In this document: positions 9,569 to 20,085 of the stretch, piece by piece | How positions within the stretch are numbered: position 1 is the stretch's first letter | Layout: each line of letters opens with the position of its first letter | Assembly (NCBI RefSeq): GCF_000222685.1 | Contig: NZ_AFWJ01000235.1 | Coordinates: 1-40,121, forward strand | Source of the DNA: Vibrio nigripulchritudo ATCC 27043 | Lineage (GTDB): Bacteria > Pseudomonadota > Gammaproteobacteria > Enterobacterales > Vibrionaceae | Length of the DNA stretch: 40,121 nucleotides | Reading direction: 5' to 3' | Program-made: the position numbers and the translations under genes | The notes under the pieces: generated by a model | The model's database searches: none | Told to the model about the DNA's origin: nothing | Seen by the model: only the letters and a program-made list of their open reading frames with translations

Positions 9569-11602
9569 GTGAAACAGTGGTTAAACAAAGGAACCTGGTT
9601 ATTGGCTGGTAGCCTCGCTTGGTCACCGGCTTTGGTGGCAAACGAGTTTAGTGCCAGTTTCAAAGGGACCGACATCAAAGAGTTCATCAATATTGTTGGA
9701 CGCAATCTTGAAAAGACCATCATCGTCGACCCAGCCATCCGCGGAAAAATTGATGTCCGCAGCTACGATGTGCTGAATGAAGAGCAGTACTACCACTTTT
9801 TCCTAAACGTTTTGGAAGTGTACGGCTTCGCAGCAGTGGAAATGGAAAACGGTGTCCTGAAAATTGTCCGTGATAAAGATGCCAAAACGGCAGCCATTCC
9901 TGTAGTTGGGGATGAAACACGTGTACAGGGCGATGCGGTAATCACGCGAGTGGTAGCGGTACGAAATGTATCAGTGAGAGAGTTGTCCCCATTGCTTCGT
10001 CAACTGAATGACAACGCAGGTGCGGGTAACGTCGTTCACTACGATCCGGCGAACATCATTTTGATCACTGGTCGTGCGGCTGTGGTTAACCGCCTGGCAG
10101 AAATCATCGAACGCGTTGACCGTGCAGGTGACAAAGAAATTGAAGTCGTTGAGCTGAAAAATGCCTCAGCGGCAGAAATGGTACGAATTGTTGAAGCGTT
10201 GAACAAATCAACAGCACAGAAAAACACTCCCGCGTTCCTCGAACCAAAACTGGTGGCGGATGAGCGTACCAACTCCATCCTTATTTCAGGCGACCCGCAA
10301 GTTCGTAAGCGTCTGCGTAAGTTGATCATGCAATTGGATGTCGAAATGGCAACCAAAGGCAACAACCGCGTTGTTTATCTGAAATACGCCAAAGCAGAAG
10401 ACTTGGTCGATGTACTTAAAGGGGTTTCTGACAACCTTCAGGCTGAGAAACAAGGTGGCGCTCAGGGCGCTGCATCAGCGAAAAGCCGAAATGAAGTTAT
10501 GATTTCTGCGCACCCTGGTACCAATGCATTGGTCGTGACTGCGCCGCCAGACATTATGCGTGCTATAGAAGATGTGATCGCTCAATTGGATATTCGCCGC
10601 GCTCAAGTACTTATTGAAGCCATGATCGTTGAGTTGGCAGAAGGTGATGGCGCCAACCTGGGTGTTCAGTGGGGTAACCTAAACACAGGTGCGGTCATTC
10701 AGTACTCAAACTCTGGCGCATCCATTGGCAGCGTGATGGTGGGCTTGGAAGAAGCTAAAGACACCACAGAGAAAAAACCGATTCGTGACAGCGATACAGG
10801 CGCCATCAAATACTACGAAGAAACCACCACCAAAGGTGATTATTCAACGCTTGCAAAAGCATTGGGTGGGGTAAATGGAGCGGCACTTAGTCTGATGGCA
10901 GGTGACTGGACTGCTCTTGTTAGCGCAGTGGCCAGTGACACCAGCTCCAACATTCTTTCATCACCAAGCATTACAGTAATGGATAACGGTGAAGCTTCGT
11001 TTATCGTTGGTGAAGAAGTTCCAGTTTTGACGGGCTCTGCAGCTGGCTCAAACAATGACAACCCATTCAGTACCGTTGAACGTAAAGAAGTGGGCATCAA
11101 GCTGAAAGTTGTCCCTCAAATTAACGAAGGCGACTCAGTTCAGCTAACCATCGAACAAGAAGTGTCTAACGTACTTGGTGCAAACGGTGCGGTAGATGTT
11201 CGATTTGCTAAGCGTCAGCTCAACACCTCGGTAATGATCCAAGATGGTCAGATGCTGGTTCTAGGTGGTCTTATAGATGAGCGTGCTTTGGAAAGTGAAG
11301 CAAAAGTCCCGCTGCTTGGTGACATCCCAGTACTTGGTCACCTGTTCAAGTCCACCAGTACACAGGTTGAAAAGAAAAACCTGATGGTCTTCATCAAGCC
11401 AACCATCATTCGAGATGGCGTTACAGCAGACGGCATCAGCCAGCGCAAGTACAACTACATTCGCGCCGAGCAACTGCTTAAAGCGGAAGAAGGTTTGAAA
11501 CTACTGAGTGATGAATTTGTTCCTGTGCTTCCTAAGTACGGAGAAGACATTCGTCATCCTGAAGAGCTTAGAGCGTTCATCGAGCAGTTGGAGGCGAAAT
11601 AA
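9569..11602 (+). CDS. gspD: Type II secretion outer-membrane secretin GspD (EpsD)
   Basis: A 677-residue secretin that forms the outer-membrane channel. The signal peptide is [20 protein letters not shown] and following, cleaved near ALVA/NEF. N0 follows ([20 protein letters not shown]), then the repeated N1-N3 domains ([51 protein letters not shown]), and the secretin core with [11 protein letters not shown] and [20 protein letters not shown]. The C-terminal region after KPTIIRDG is the part that binds a pilotin in related systems; no pilotin gene is in this window. GAGA-type SD before the ATG; its TAA shares one base with the gspE ATG. Confidence 0.97.
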   Translation: MKQWLNKGTWLLAGSLAWSPALVANEFSASFKGTDIKEFINIVGRNLEKTIIVDPAIRGKIDVRSYDVLNEEQYYHFFLNVLEVYGFAAVEMENGVLKIVRDKDAKTAAIPVVGDETRVQGDAVITRVVAVRNVSVRELSPLLRQLNDNAGAGNVVHYDPANIILITGRAAVVNRLAEIIERVDRAGDKEIEVVELKNASAAEMVRIVEALNKSTAQKNTPAFLEPKLVADERTNSILISGDPQVRKRLRKLIMQLDVEMATKGNNRVVYLKYAKAEDLVDVLKGVSDNLQAEKQGGAQGAASAKSRNEVMISAHPGTNALVVTAPPDIMRAIEDVIAQLDIRRAQVLIEAMIVELAEGDGANLGVQWGNLNTGAVIQYSNSGASIGSVMVGLEEAKDTTEKKPIRDSDTGAIKYYEETTTKGDYSTLAKALGGVNGAALSLMAGDWTALVSAVASDTSSNILSSPSITVMDNGEASFIVGEEVPVLTGSAAGSNNDNPFSTVERKEVGIKLKVVPQINEGDSVQLTIEQEVSNVLGANGAVDVRFAKRQLNTSVMIQDGQMLVLGGLIDERALESEAKVPLLGDIPVLGHLFKSTSTQVEKKNLMVFIKPTIIRDGVTADGISQRKYNYIRAEQLLKAEEGLKLLSDEFVPVLPKYGEDIRHPEELRAFIEQLEAK

Positions 11603-13107
11603 TGGCGGATACGCTGGTCGTTTCTGAAGGCTTTGTGCGACTGCCCTTTGCCTTCGCTAACCGACATAAAGTGGCGATGGAAGTCGCCGCTCAGCCAGAC
11701 GGATTGCCAAGCCTCTATTACGTAGAGCCGTTGGCTCTGGAAGTGTTAACTGAAGTGCGCCGAGTGGTGCGTAACTCTTTCACACCTGTAGCGCTTAAAG
11801 CGGAAGATTTCGAAAGCAAACTGACCGAGCTGTATCAGCGCGATTCCTCGGAAGCGCGTCAGTTGATGGAAGACATCGGTGCAGATAATGACGACTTCTT
11901 CTCTCTTGCAGAAGAGCTGCCGCAAAACGAAGATCTTCTGGAATCAGAAGACGATGCGCCAATCATTAAGCTGATCAACGCCATGTTGGGTGAAGCGATC
12001 AAAGAAGGGGCGTCGGATATTCATATCGAGACCTTCGAGAAATCCCTTTCTATTCGTTTTCGTGTGGATGGTGTACTGCGTGAAGTTCTCGCACCGAGTC
12101 GTAAACTGGCACCGCTACTCGTATCTCGTGTGAAAGTGATGGCGAAGCTGGATATCGCAGAAAAGCGCGTCCCGCAGGATGGTCGTATATCTCTGAGAAT
12201 TGGTGGCCGAGCGGTCGATGTCCGTGTTTCCACCATGCCGTCATCGCACGGTGAGCGAGTGGTAATGCGTCTTCTGGATAAAAATGCCACTCGACTGGAT
12301 TTGCACAGTCTAGGCATGACGTCGCGCAATCACGACGGATTCCAAACGCTGATCAAACGACCACACGGTATTATCTTGGTTACCGGTCCTACTGGTTCTG
12401 GTAAATCCACCACCTTGTACGCAGGGCTTCAGGAGCTCAATAGCACAGAAAGCAATATTCTGACGGTTGAAGACCCAATTGAATTCGATATCGACGGTAT
12501 CGGGCAGACTCAGGTGAACCCGAAAGTGGATATGACCTTTGCCCGAGGGTTACGTGCGATTCTTCGTCAGGACCCAGACGTGGTAATGGTTGGTGAGATC
12601 CGTGACTTAGAAACCGCGCAAATTGCCGTTCAGGCGTCCTTAACGGGTCACTTGGTGATGTCTACTTTACACACCAATACCGCTGTGGGTGCAATCACGC
12701 GTCTTCGTGACATGGGAATCGAGCCTTTCCTAATCTCCTCTTCTTTATTGGGTGTGCTTGCACAGCGTCTGGTGCGTACCTTGTGCCCGGATTGCAAACA
12801 GCCTTATGAAGCCGACAAGGAACAGAAGAAACTGTTCAACCTGACCGAAGACCAACCGCTGACGTTATATAAAGCGTGTGGCTGTGAAGCGTGTAACTTC
12901 AAGGGTTACCGAGGTCGAACGGGTATTCATGAATTGCTGATTGTCGATGAAGATGTTCAGGAGCTGATTCATAGCGAAGCGGGCGAACAGGCGATCGACA
13001 AACACGTTCGAAGCACTACGCCAAGTATTCGTGATGATGGTCTGACTAAAGTAAGGGAAGGCGTTACCACGCTTGAAGAGGTCATGCGAGTGACCAAGGA
13101 AGCGTAA
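11602..13107 (+). CDS. gspE: Type II secretion ATPase GspE (EpsE)
   Basis: A 501-residue cytoplasmic hexameric ATPase that powers pseudopilus assembly. The N1E region binds GspL. Walker A is GPTGSGKST (residues 262-270), Walker B lies in [10 protein letters not shown] (326-335), and the Asp and His boxes are present ([17 protein letters not shown]). A four-cysteine zinc module is complete: CPDC at 395-398 and CEAC at 428-431. The start and stop overlap the neighbours by one base each (TAATG junctions), indicating translational coupling. Confidence 0.97.
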   Translation: MADTLVVSEGFVRLPFAFANRHKVAMEVAAQPDGLPSLYYVEPLALEVLTEVRRVVRNSFTPVALKAEDFESKLTELYQRDSSEARQLMEDIGADNDDFFSLAEELPQNEDLLESEDDAPIIKLINAMLGEAIKEGASDIHIETFEKSLSIRFRVDGVLREVLAPSRKLAPLLVSRVKVMAKLDIAEKRVPQDGRISLRIGGRAVDVRVSTMPSSHGERVVMRLLDKNATRLDLHSLGMTSRNHDGFQTLIKRPHGIILVTGPTGSGKSTTLYAGLQELNSTESNILTVEDPIEFDIDGIGQTQVNPKVDMTFARGLRAILRQDPDVVMVGEIRDLETAQIAVQASLTGHLVMSTLHTNTAVGAITRLRDMGIEPFLISSSLLGVLAQRLVRTLCPDCKQPYEADKEQKKLFNLTEDQPLTLYKACGCEACNFKGYRGRTGIHELLIVDEDVQELIHSEAGEQAIDKHVRSTTPSIRDDGLTKVREGVTTLEEVMRVTKEA

Positions 13108-14330
13108 TGGCAGCATTTGAATACAAAGCTCTGGATGCCAAAGGCAAACAGAAAAAAGGTGTCATCGAAGGGGACAACGCACGTCAGGTTCGTCAAAAGC
13201 TTAAAGAGCAAGGGCTGATACCTGTCGAAGTGATTGAAACCAAAGCCAAAGAAGCCAAAGCCTCTTCCGCTGGTTTGTCTTTCAAGCGCGGCATCAGTAC
13301 CAACGATCTGGCTCTGCTGACTCGTCAGTTATCGACTCTGGTTCAGGCTGGTATGCCGCTGGAAGAGTGTATCCGTGCGGTTGCTGAACAGACGGAAAAA
13401 GCCCGTATCCGAACCATGCTGGTTGCGGTACGTTCCCGAGTCGTTGAAGGTTATACCTTGGCAGAGAGTTTCGGAGATTACCCACATGTGTTCGATGACT
13501 TGTTCTGTGCCATGGTGGCTGCCGGTGAAAAGTCTGGTCACTTAGATAAAGTCTTAGACCGACTAGCTGATTACGCCGAAAATCGCCAGAAAATGCGCTC
13601 TAAAATGCAGCAGGCTATGGTGTACCCGGTAATGCTGACGCTGATTGCTATTTCAGTTGTGGCATTCTTGCTGGCGACAGTGGTACCCAAGATCGTGGAT
13701 CAGTTTGTTCAGATGGGGCAAACGCTTCCTGCGTCTACCGAATTTCTATTACTTGCCAGTAACTTCGTCCAGAACTGGGGCGCCGTTTTGCTGGTGGTGA
13801 TTCTGGTTGGTATCGTTCTGTTCCAGGCAGCACTTCGCAAGCCGTCTTTCCGTCTTAAATGGGATCGCTGGATACTGGGTTTACCTGTCATTGGTAAAGT
13901 TGCCCGCGGTCTGAATACGTCCCGTTTTGCCCGAACACTTTCAATCTGTACATCCAGCGCTATTCCACTGCTTGATGGTATGAAGGTTGCCGCTGATGTA
14001 ATGAGTAATCAGTTCGTAAAAGAACAGGTTCTGTTGGCTGCGGATCGCGTTCGTGAAGGGGCGAGCTTAAGAAAATCTCTAGAGCAGACTCGCCTTTTTC
14101 CACCAATGATGTTGCATATGATTGCCAGTGGTGAGCAAAGTGGCGAACTGGAACAAATGCTGACCCGAGCGGCAGACAACCAGGACCGGGATTTTGAATC
14201 TTTGGTCAACATGGCTTTGGGTATCTTTGAACCATTGCTTATTGTCTGTATGGCCGGAATCGTGCTGTTTATCGTGGTCGCAACCTTGATGCCACTGCTC
14301 GAACTGAATAACTTGGTTTCGGGCAAGTAA
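13107..14330 (+). CDS. gspF: Type II secretion inner-membrane platform protein GspF (EpsF)
   Basis: A 407-residue polytopic protein at the centre of the inner-membrane platform. The N-terminus AAFEYKALDAKGKQKKGVIE is typical. Two repeated GspF domains follow, each with the family pattern (LARQL-like LLTRQLSTLVQAGMPLEE and FARTLSICTSSAIPLLDGM; MVAAGEKSGHLD and MIASGEQSGELE). There are three hydrophobic segments near residues 170-190, 220-240 and 375-400. It is coupled to gspE by a one-base overlap and followed by the only long gap in the operon. Confidence 0.97.
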   Translation: MAAFEYKALDAKGKQKKGVIEGDNARQVRQKLKEQGLIPVEVIETKAKEAKASSAGLSFKRGISTNDLALLTRQLSTLVQAGMPLEECIRAVAEQTEKARIRTMLVAVRSRVVEGYTLAESFGDYPHVFDDLFCAMVAAGEKSGHLDKVLDRLADYAENRQKMRSKMQQAMVYPVMLTLIAISVVAFLLATVVPKIVDQFVQMGQTLPASTEFLLLASNFVQNWGAVLLVVILVGIVLFQAALRKPSFRLKWDRWILGLPVIGKVARGLNTSRFARTLSICTSSAIPLLDGMKVAADVMSNQFVKEQVLLAADRVREGASLRKSLEQTRLFPPMMLHMIASGEQSGELEQMLTRAADNQDRDFESLVNMALGIFEPLLIVCMAGIVLFIVVATLMPLLELNNLVSGK

Positions 14331-14411
14331 CTTAGTCTCGATTAAGTAATATAGCCTCGATGTGAGCGACAAGTTCATATCGCAAAAAAGATTGTTGTTT
14401 TAGCTTGTTAA

Positions 14412-14454
14412 GATATTCAAAGAATTGAAACTGCATCTATGCAGATTGAATATC
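14412..14454 (+). promoter_or_regulatory. Structured RNA element in the gspF-gspG gap
   Basis: Within the 172-nt gap, a 9-bp outer stem (GATATTCAA 14412-14420 with TTGAATATC 14446-14454) encloses an inner perfect stem (CTGCAT 14431-14436 with ATGCAG 14439-14444). TTCAA at 14416-14420 can instead pair with TTGAA at 14425-14429, so two folds compete. TTGAAA at 14425-14430 also resembles a -35 box, with GAATAT 17 nt downstream as a poor -10. It could be a processing site, a translational element or an internal promoter for gspG. Confidence 0.5.
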
Positions 14455-14502
14455 GGAATGTAACTTTGCATGTTGGTAACCAGCGTGCGTTTCGGAGGAA
14501 AT

Positions 14503-14952
14503 ATGTATAACAAAAAGAGTAAGAAGCAGTCAGGTTTTACGCTTCTTGAAGTCATGGTTGTTGTGGTTATTTTGGGGATCTTAGCGAGCTTCGTTGTGCC
14601 TAACCTTTTGGGTAACAAAGAAACAGCGGATCAACAAAAAGCGATTACCGATATTGTGGCATTAGAAAATGCGCTGGACATGTACAAGCTGGACAACAGT
14701 GTGTACCCGTCCACCGACCAAGGTCTGGATGCGTTGGTTTCTAAGCCTTCTGCTAGCCCAGAACCTCGTAACTACCGTGATGGCGGCTACATTAAGCGTC
14801 TTCCAAAAGACCCTTGGGGCAATGAATACCAATACCTGAGCCCTGGTGACAATGGCACTATCGACGTGTTTACACTTGGTGCGGATGGTCAGGAAGGCGG
14901 TGAAGGCGTGCAGGCTGACATCGGTAACTGGAACATGCAGGACTTCCAGTAA
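14503..14952 (+). CDS. gspG: Type II secretion major pseudopilin GspG (EpsG)
   Basis: 149 residues. The 11-residue leader MYNKKSKKQSG is cut by a prepilin peptidase before FTLLEVMVVVVILG, which carries the conserved Glu5 and the hydrophobic assembly helix. The C-terminal domain reads DPWGNEYQYLSPG and FTLGADGQEGGEG, the Ca-binding loop region of GspG. The longest ORF starts 11 codons upstream, but GGAGGAAA lies directly before the ATG at 14503 and only this start gives a normal leader. It follows a 172-nt gap with secondary structure; the major subunit needs more copies than the other components, so separate control is plausible. Confidence 0.96.
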   Translation: MYNKKSKKQSGFTLLEVMVVVVILGILASFVVPNLLGNKETADQQKAITDIVALENALDMYKLDNSVYPSTDQGLDALVSKPSASPEPRNYRDGGYIKRLPKDPWGNEYQYLSPGDNGTIDVFTLGADGQEGGEGVQADIGNWNMQDFQ

Positions 14953-14985
14953 ATCCTTTCGGGTTGAAGTTGTAAGCATACGCGT

Positions 14986-15570
14986 ATGAAAAAGCAGTCT
15001 GGGTTTACGCTGATAGAAATCATGCTGGTGCTCGTGCTGTTGTCACTGAGTGCGGTTGCGGTGATTACCACATTGCCTTCCTCCAGTGATGATCGGCTAA
15101 AAGAGCATGCCCAGCGCTTTATGCAACGTTTACAACTGCTGAACGAAGACGCCATGTTAAACGGCAAAGATTATGGCGTCCGGTTCAATGAAGACAAAGG
15201 ACAATACCGATTTGTGGAGCTCAGCGAAGAAGGCTGGCAAAACATGGAAGAGAATAGGTATTACTCTGAATCAGAATTAGAAGCGGAGTTTGCCATTCGC
15301 CTGCAATTGGGGAGCGATGAGTGGGGAGATGATGACCGCCTCTTCGAACCCGGCAGTCTGTTTGATGAAGAAATGTTTGCCGATGAAGAGAAGAAAAAGC
15401 AGTCGCCACCGCCTCAGGTAATGGTGCTGTCTAGCGGTGAAATAACCCCTTTTCAGGTGTCTTTCTTTCCAAACGTTGGCGATGAGTTCCGTGACGGCTG
15501 GCGAATTAAAACTGCCGATAATGGTTTGATTAACCTATTGAAGCCCGGAGAACGCGATGAAGATGAATAG
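14986..15570 (+). CDS. gspH: Type II secretion minor pseudopilin GspH (EpsH)
   Basis: 194 residues with a 6-residue leader, MKKQSG, then FTLIEIMLVLVLLSLSA containing Glu5. The globular part is acidic, with an Asp/Glu-rich stretch around SLFDEEMFADEEKKKQ that would fall in an exposed loop. GspH is a minor pseudopilin near the pseudopilus tip. It starts 33 nt after gspG and overlaps gspI by 14 nt. Confidence 0.95.
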   Translation: MKKQSGFTLIEIMLVLVLLSLSAVAVITTLPSSSDDRLKEHAQRFMQRLQLLNEDAMLNGKDYGVRFNEDKGQYRFVELSEEGWQNMEENRYYSESELEAEFAIRLQLGSDEWGDDDRLFEPGSLFDEEMFADEEKKKQSPPPQVMVLSSGEITPFQVSFFPNVGDEFRDGWRIKTADNGLINLLKPGERDEDE

Positions 15571-15934
15571 GCGAAATGCCCGTCGCTCTCGCGGGATGAC
15601 GTTAATCGAAGTGTTGGTGGCATTGGCTATTTTCGCTACCGCTGCAATCAGCGTGGTTCGTGCTGTAAGTCAGCACATTAATACGCTGAGTTTTTTAGAA
15701 GAGAAGATGTTTGCTTCTATGGTTGCTGACAACCAAATGGCTAAAGTGCTGCTTGGCAAGGCGCCTAAGAAAGAGCTGAAAGGCAAAGAGGAACTGGCTG
15801 GGCAAACCTGGTATTGGTTAGTAAAGCCCGTGCCAACCGACAATAGTGTTATCAGTGCTTTTGATGTGTCAGTTTCTCGTGATTCAGAGCATAAGAGCTC
15901 CATTGTTACGGTGAGAAGTTATGCGTCGCCGTAA
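15557..15934 (+). CDS. gspI: Type II secretion minor pseudopilin GspI (EpsI)
   Basis: 125 residues. The basic leader MKMNRRNARRSRG precedes [17 protein letters not shown]; methionine at +1 of the mature protein instead of Phe is common in GspI. GspI nucleates the tip complex with GspJ and GspK. The start lies inside gspH and the end overlaps gspJ by 14 nt. A second in-frame ATG two codons later is an equally possible start. Confidence 0.95.
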   Translation: MKMNRRNARRSRGMTLIEVLVALAIFATAAISVVRAVSQHINTLSFLEEKMFASMVADNQMAKVLLGKAPKKELKGKEELAGQTWYWLVKPVPTDNSVISAFDVSVSRDSEHKSSIVTVRSYASP

Positions 15935-16601
15935 AGTGTCAGGTTTTACGCTCATTGAAGTGCTGGTGGCTATCGCCGTTTTTGCCAGCTTGAGTATCGC
16001 CGCATATCAGGTCGTGAATCAGGTCCAGCTGAGCAATGCTCAGTCGCTGGAAAAAACTGAGCGTTTACAAACCATGCAGCGCGCTTTGATTTGGATGGAT
16101 AACGATTTCCGCCAGATGGCGTTGCGCCAGATGCGAACTAATGGCGAAGCCCCTTCACAAACATTATTGAGTTACGGCGACTATATTTTGGAGTCGGATG
16201 ACAAAGGAATAGTGTTTAGTCGGTTAGGATGGCAAAACCCACAAAACGTATTCCCGCGTGGAGACGTGACCAAAGTTGGGTATCGCATCAGAGAGGAAAA
16301 CTTAGAAAGAGTCTGGTGGCGCTATTCCGATACACCATCAGGGCAAGAGCCGTTAACTCGACCAATTCTGAGTGATGTAGAAAGTTTTACAGTCACGTTT
16401 TACGAAAACGGTGAATGGAAAGAAGAGTGGACAAAGCCCAAGGCGTTGCCTGCCGCCATTGCCATCACTCTTACTTTGAAAGATTACGGTGACATTGAGC
16501 GCGTTTATCTGACGCCAGGTGGTGAACTGACGGTGACGACCCCACAAGAGGGAAATAACCAGGAAGGCGGCTCGGGTCAAGAGGGAAGCAACAATGGCTA
16601 A
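15921..16601 (+). CDS. gspJ: Type II secretion minor pseudopilin GspJ (EpsJ)
   Basis: 226 residues with leader MRRRKVSG and mature start [17 protein letters not shown]. The globular domain includes [19 protein letters not shown], a conserved GspJ stretch. The last 20 or so residues are a low-complexity Gly/Asn/Gln tail ([16 protein letters not shown]) that I would expect to be disordered. It overlaps gspI by 14 nt and gspK by 8 nt. Confidence 0.95.
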   Translation: MRRRKVSGFTLIEVLVAIAVFASLSIAAYQVVNQVQLSNAQSLEKTERLQTMQRALIWMDNDFRQMALRQMRTNGEAPSQTLLSYGDYILESDDKGIVFSRLGWQNPQNVFPRGDVTKVGYRIREENLERVWWRYSDTPSGQEPLTRPILSDVESFTVTFYENGEWKEEWTKPKALPAAIAITLTLKDYGDIERVYLTPGGELTVTTPQEGNNQEGGSGQEGSNNG

Positions 16602-17610
16602 ACGCTTTTCTCAATCTGGTGTGGCTTTGATCGTGGTGCTGTTACTACTGGCAGTCATGACCGCTATCGCCGCGACCATGTCAGAACGCCTGTTTATCAA
16701 TTTCCATCGTGCTGGGAATCAGGTGAATCACCAACAGGCATACTGGTATAGCTTAGGGGTTGAAGCACTGGCAAAAGTCGGTATCGAGCAAAGTTATAAA
16801 GACAACGAGACCATTAACTTAAGCCAGCCTTGGGCACTTAAAGAACAGACGTATCCTTTGGATTACGGCACAGCAAAGGGCAAGCTGCTGGATATGCAGG
16901 CTTGCTTCAATTTAAACGTGTTAACCAGTGTAAAAGCCAAGGTGGAGTCTACGCAGAAGCCATTTCTTGTCAGAGTATGGCAGAACCTGATCGAACAGCA
17001 GGATATTGAGCCTTACACCGCCGAAGTGATCGCGGATTCGACCTGGGATTTCGTCGATAATGACGCCAGTGTGTTAACCAGTTACGGTGCTGAAGACAGT
17101 ACTTATGAAGGTTTTCAGCCCGCGTATCTGACGGCAAATGGATTTATTGCGGATCGCTCTGAATTGAGAGCGATTCAGCAAGTGACCGCTCCGATTATGG
17201 AGAAGCTGACGCCGCTAATATGTGCGTTGCCAACCAACGAGTGGAAACTGAATGTAAATACGATTTCGGAAGACCAAGCAGATATTTTGGCTGCCTTATT
17301 TCAGCCGCATTTGAGTAGCAGCAACGCCAAAGATCTGATTGCGAATCGTAAGTTTGATGGTTGGGACAGTGTCGAAAGTTTCATGTCTGAACCCATCATC
17401 AGCGGAATCGAAGAAAAAGTGCGTAAGGAAGCTCAGGCGTACATTGCAGTCGACAGTCGGTACTTTGAGCTGGACGCTCAGGTCATGGTCGATGAATCAA
17501 GGGTCAGGATACGAAGCCTGCTCTACAGTAAGGACAGAAAACAAGCGACGGTTGTACGTCGTAGTTTTGGAGGAATCAGTGAGCGAGTTTCTGACCGTAA
17601 GAATAAGTAG
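16594..17610 (+). CDS. gspK: Type II secretion minor pseudopilin GspK (EpsK)
   Basis: 338 residues, the large tip pseudopilin. Leader MAKRFSQSG, then [19 protein letters not shown]. The mature sequence lacks Glu5, as is usual for GspK and consistent with its place at the tip. The large inserted domain is visible through [20 protein letters not shown] (an Asp-rich stretch typical of the metal-binding region) and WKLNVNTI. Its 3' end overlaps gspL by 32 nt. Confidence 0.95.
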   Translation: MAKRFSQSGVALIVVLLLLAVMTAIAATMSERLFINFHRAGNQVNHQQAYWYSLGVEALAKVGIEQSYKDNETINLSQPWALKEQTYPLDYGTAKGKLLDMQACFNLNVLTSVKAKVESTQKPFLVRVWQNLIEQQDIEPYTAEVIADSTWDFVDNDASVLTSYGAEDSTYEGFQPAYLTANGFIADRSELRAIQQVTAPIMEKLTPLICALPTNEWKLNVNTISEDQADILAALFQPHLSSSNAKDLIANRKFDGWDSVESFMSEPIISGIEEKVRKEAQAYIAVDSRYFELDAQVMVDESRVRIRSLLYSKDRKQATVVRRSFGGISERVSDRKNK

Positions 17611-18832
17611 TCAGGCAGACGCCCCAATACAGTGGCTGGTGTGGTCTCCAGGTCAGCAAGAGGTGATCGCCAGCGGTGAATTAAGTCATCGCAACCAGTT
17701 AGGCGAGATCGCATCTTATGCTCATCAACGCCCAACCATTGTGTTGCTAGCAAGTAGCGATGTGCTGCTTAAAGAGGTAGACATTCCAGCGGGTGGGGCA
17801 CGTCAGCTCAATACCATGCTGCCGTTTTTGGTTGAAGACGATGTCGCGCAGGATGTGGATGATCTGCATTTTACTGTGCTGAACAAACGTGGGGCAAAAG
17901 CCGACGTAGCTGCCGTCGACAGCGGATTTTTGGAAACGTTACTGGATGAGCTAAAAGCGCATCAGATAAACGTGCGTCAGGTGTTGCCTGACTGTTTAGC
18001 TATGCCATGGCAGAAAGATGAAATCAGTGCGCTTGAAATTGACGGTCAGTGGGTATTTCGTCAAGAGCAATACTCAGGCTTCTCCGTTCAGTCTGATTGG
18101 TTAAGTTTGCTTCCGGCAGAAGTGTTCCAACTGCACACTGAAGAGAGCGAAAGCGAAAGTGAAGAGCAGTCAGACGCTGTAGAGAAGCGTGTTGCCACCT
18201 TTACGCCATTGCCTCAAAACCACGAGTCGCTTCCGGGGCGTTGGCAGAATGGTAAAGCAGAGTTAGTGATGTCATTGCTGACACAGGGAGCGATTGCTTC
18301 GAAAGCTAACCTGCTGACGGGAACATTCAAACCGTCTTCTTCTCTGACCAAATACTGGAAAGTCTGGCAGAAAGCTGCGGTTGCAGCGGTTTTACTTCTG
18401 GTTGTCCTGACAACGCAAAACGTATTGCAAGTGAATGCGTTTGAAGCTCAGGCAGCGCAATACCGAGCTGAAAGTGAACGTATTTTCCGAGAAGTATTCC
18501 CAGACAAACGCAAAATTCCAACCGTGAGCTACCTCAAGCGCCAGATGCGTAATGAAGAAGCAAGATTATCTGGCGGTGGCAGTGACGAATCGATGTTGAT
18601 TTGGCTTTCAAAGCTTCCTGAAGCTTTGAAGAAAAATGGCGCGATCGACGTACTAAGCGTGAAGTATGATGGCTCGCGTGACGAAATTCGAATTCAGGCA
18701 AAAAGCAAAGACTTCCAAACCTTTGAGTCGGCGCGAGCAGAACTTGCACAGCTGTTTGATGTCGAGCAGGGGCAGTTGAACCGAAGCGGTACAGAAGTGT
18801 TTGGCAGTTACGTGATAAGGAGAAAACCATGA
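17579..18832 (+). CDS. gspL: Type II secretion platform protein GspL (EpsL)
   Basis: 417 residues from a GTG start at 17579, with GGAGGA 6 nt upstream, opening [20 protein letters not shown], which matches the EpsL N-terminus. The frame stays open 80 codons further upstream, but that part lies inside gspK and has no EpsL similarity. The cytoplasmic actin-like domain that docks GspE covers about residues 1-240 ([20 protein letters not shown]). A membrane helix lies near [14 protein letters not shown], followed by a periplasmic ferredoxin-like domain that binds GspM. The Glu/Ser-rich [12 protein letters not shown] stretch precedes the membrane. Confidence 0.94.
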   Translation: MSEFLTVRISSQADAPIQWLVWSPGQQEVIASGELSHRNQLGEIASYAHQRPTIVLLASSDVLLKEVDIPAGGARQLNTMLPFLVEDDVAQDVDDLHFTVLNKRGAKADVAAVDSGFLETLLDELKAHQINVRQVLPDCLAMPWQKDEISALEIDGQWVFRQEQYSGFSVQSDWLSLLPAEVFQLHTEESESESEEQSDAVEKRVATFTPLPQNHESLPGRWQNGKAELVMSLLTQGAIASKANLLTGTFKPSSSLTKYWKVWQKAAVAAVLLLVVLTTQNVLQVNAFEAQAAQYRAESERIFREVFPDKRKIPTVSYLKRQMRNEEARLSGGGSDESMLIWLSKLPEALKKNGAIDVLSVKYDGSRDEIRIQAKSKDFQTFESARAELAQLFDVEQGQLNRSGTEVFGSYVIRRKP

Positions 18833-19317
18833 ATAGAGTGACCGCATGGTGGCAGTCTATATCACAACGCGAGCAACGCCTGATGGGTGGATGTGCCGTT
18901 TTGTTTACGGCGTTTATCATTTATTGGGGTGGGATCGTACCGCTCAATGAACGAGCCGACGCCGCGCAAGCACGAATCACCACAGAAAAGCAGCTTCTGG
19001 ACTGGGTAACCAACAGTGCAAATACCATTACTTCCCTAAGAGGAGCTTCTAGTGGCAGTACGAATGTATCTGGTCAGCCACTTAATCAGGTGGTGTCATC
19101 CACCACCAGACGTTATCGTATCGAACTGATTCGCATGCAGCCGCGTAGCGACAGCCTTCAGGTCTGGGTTCAGCCTGTACCTTTTAACCAATTAGTCTCT
19201 TGGTTGGCAGATTTGCGTGAACAGCACGGTATTGATGTAGAGTTTCTGGATATTACCCGCACAGAGGTGACCGGGCAGGTTGAAGTCAACCGATTACAAC
19301 TAAAAAGAGGCAGTTAA
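18829..19317 (+). CDS. gspM: Type II secretion platform protein GspM (EpsM)
   Basis: 162 residues. A short cytoplasmic segment (WWQSISQREQRLMGGC) is followed by a membrane helix, AVLFTAFIIYWGGIVPL, a coiled region and a small ferredoxin-like periplasmic domain ending EVTGQVEVNRLQLKRG. GspM partners with GspL in the platform. Its ATG overlaps the gspL stop in an ATGA junction. Confidence 0.94.
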   Translation: MNRVTAWWQSISQREQRLMGGCAVLFTAFIIYWGGIVPLNERADAAQARITTEKQLLDWVTNSANTITSLRGASSGSTNVSGQPLNQVVSSTTRRYRIELIRMQPRSDSLQVWVQPVPFNQLVSWLADLREQHGIDVEFLDITRTEVTGQVEVNRLQLKRGS

Positions 19318-19318
19318 C

Positions 19319-20077
19319 TTGAAGCGTTTTTTAGGGTATGTGTCTGTATTTGTTCTGGTGCTGATTGTTAGCCTGGTTGTGCACATGCCAGTGTCATTTG
19401 TTTATCAGTATGCTCCGAAAGTTCGAGGCTTAGAGCTTGGTCATTTAACTGGGTCTGTTTGGCGCGGTCAGGCTTCCAACGTCGCGTGGCAGGGTCAGAA
19501 TTTTGGTCAGCTAAGCTGGAATTTTCAGCCTTCTGCTCTGGTCAGTGGAAAAGCCGAATTTTTAGTTCGTTTTGGGCGAGGCAGTGAGCTTCAACTTCAC
19601 GGTAAAGGAGCAGTTGGCTTTGGTTTTGGTGGCCTGTATGGCGAGAATATTTTTGCGTCTATGCCTGCTGAAAACGTACTGAGGTTTGCTCAGGTTCCGG
19701 CACCTGTGGATGTTCAGGGGCAATTGGAACTGGCGATTAAAGACTTTCAGTACGGTCAGCCATGGTGTCAGAGCGCAACTGGAAACTTGGCATGGAACGG
19801 TGGCAAGCTAGGTACACCTTTGGGTGAGCTGGTACTTGGTGAAGTGACATCTGACATCATCTGTGAAGACAATACGCTTACTGCAAAAGGTGAGCAGAAA
19901 CATGCGCAGGTAACCAGTGCCTTTGATGCAAACTTGTCTCCAAACCAACAGTACAATGTGACAGCTTGGTTTAAACCCGGTGCAGAATTTCCCCCTTCAA
20001 TGTCTAGCCAGCTAAACTGGCTGGGCAATCCAAATAATCAAGGTCAGTACCCATTCCAATACTCTGGGCGCCTTTGA
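19319..20077 (+). CDS. gspN: Type II secretion protein GspN (EpsN)
   Basis: 252 residues starting with TTG at 19319, one base after the gspM stop, with AGAGG upstream. One N-terminal membrane helix (YVSVFVLVLIVSLVVHMPVS) leads into a beta-rich periplasmic domain with GLELGHLTGSVWRGQASNV, a conserved GspN stretch, and a Cys pair (WCQSA, IICED). GspN is present only in some type II systems and its role is not essential in several of them. Last gene of the operon. Confidence 0.92.
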   Translation: MKRFLGYVSVFVLVLIVSLVVHMPVSFVYQYAPKVRGLELGHLTGSVWRGQASNVAWQGQNFGQLSWNFQPSALVSGKAEFLVRFGRGSELQLHGKGAVGFGFGGLYGENIFASMPAENVLRFAQVPAPVDVQGQLELAIKDFQYGQPWCQSATGNLAWNGGKLGTPLGELVLGEVTSDIICEDNTLTAKGEQKHAQVTSAFDANLSPNQQYNVTAWFKPGAEFPPSMSSQLNWLGNPNNQGQYPFQYSGRL

Positions 20078-20085
20078 TATCTCGA

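Noticed and set aside
17339-17578. 80-codon N-terminal extension of gspL
   Set aside because: It lies wholly in gspK in another frame and has no similarity to EpsL; the GTG at 17579 has a strong Shine-Dalgarno.
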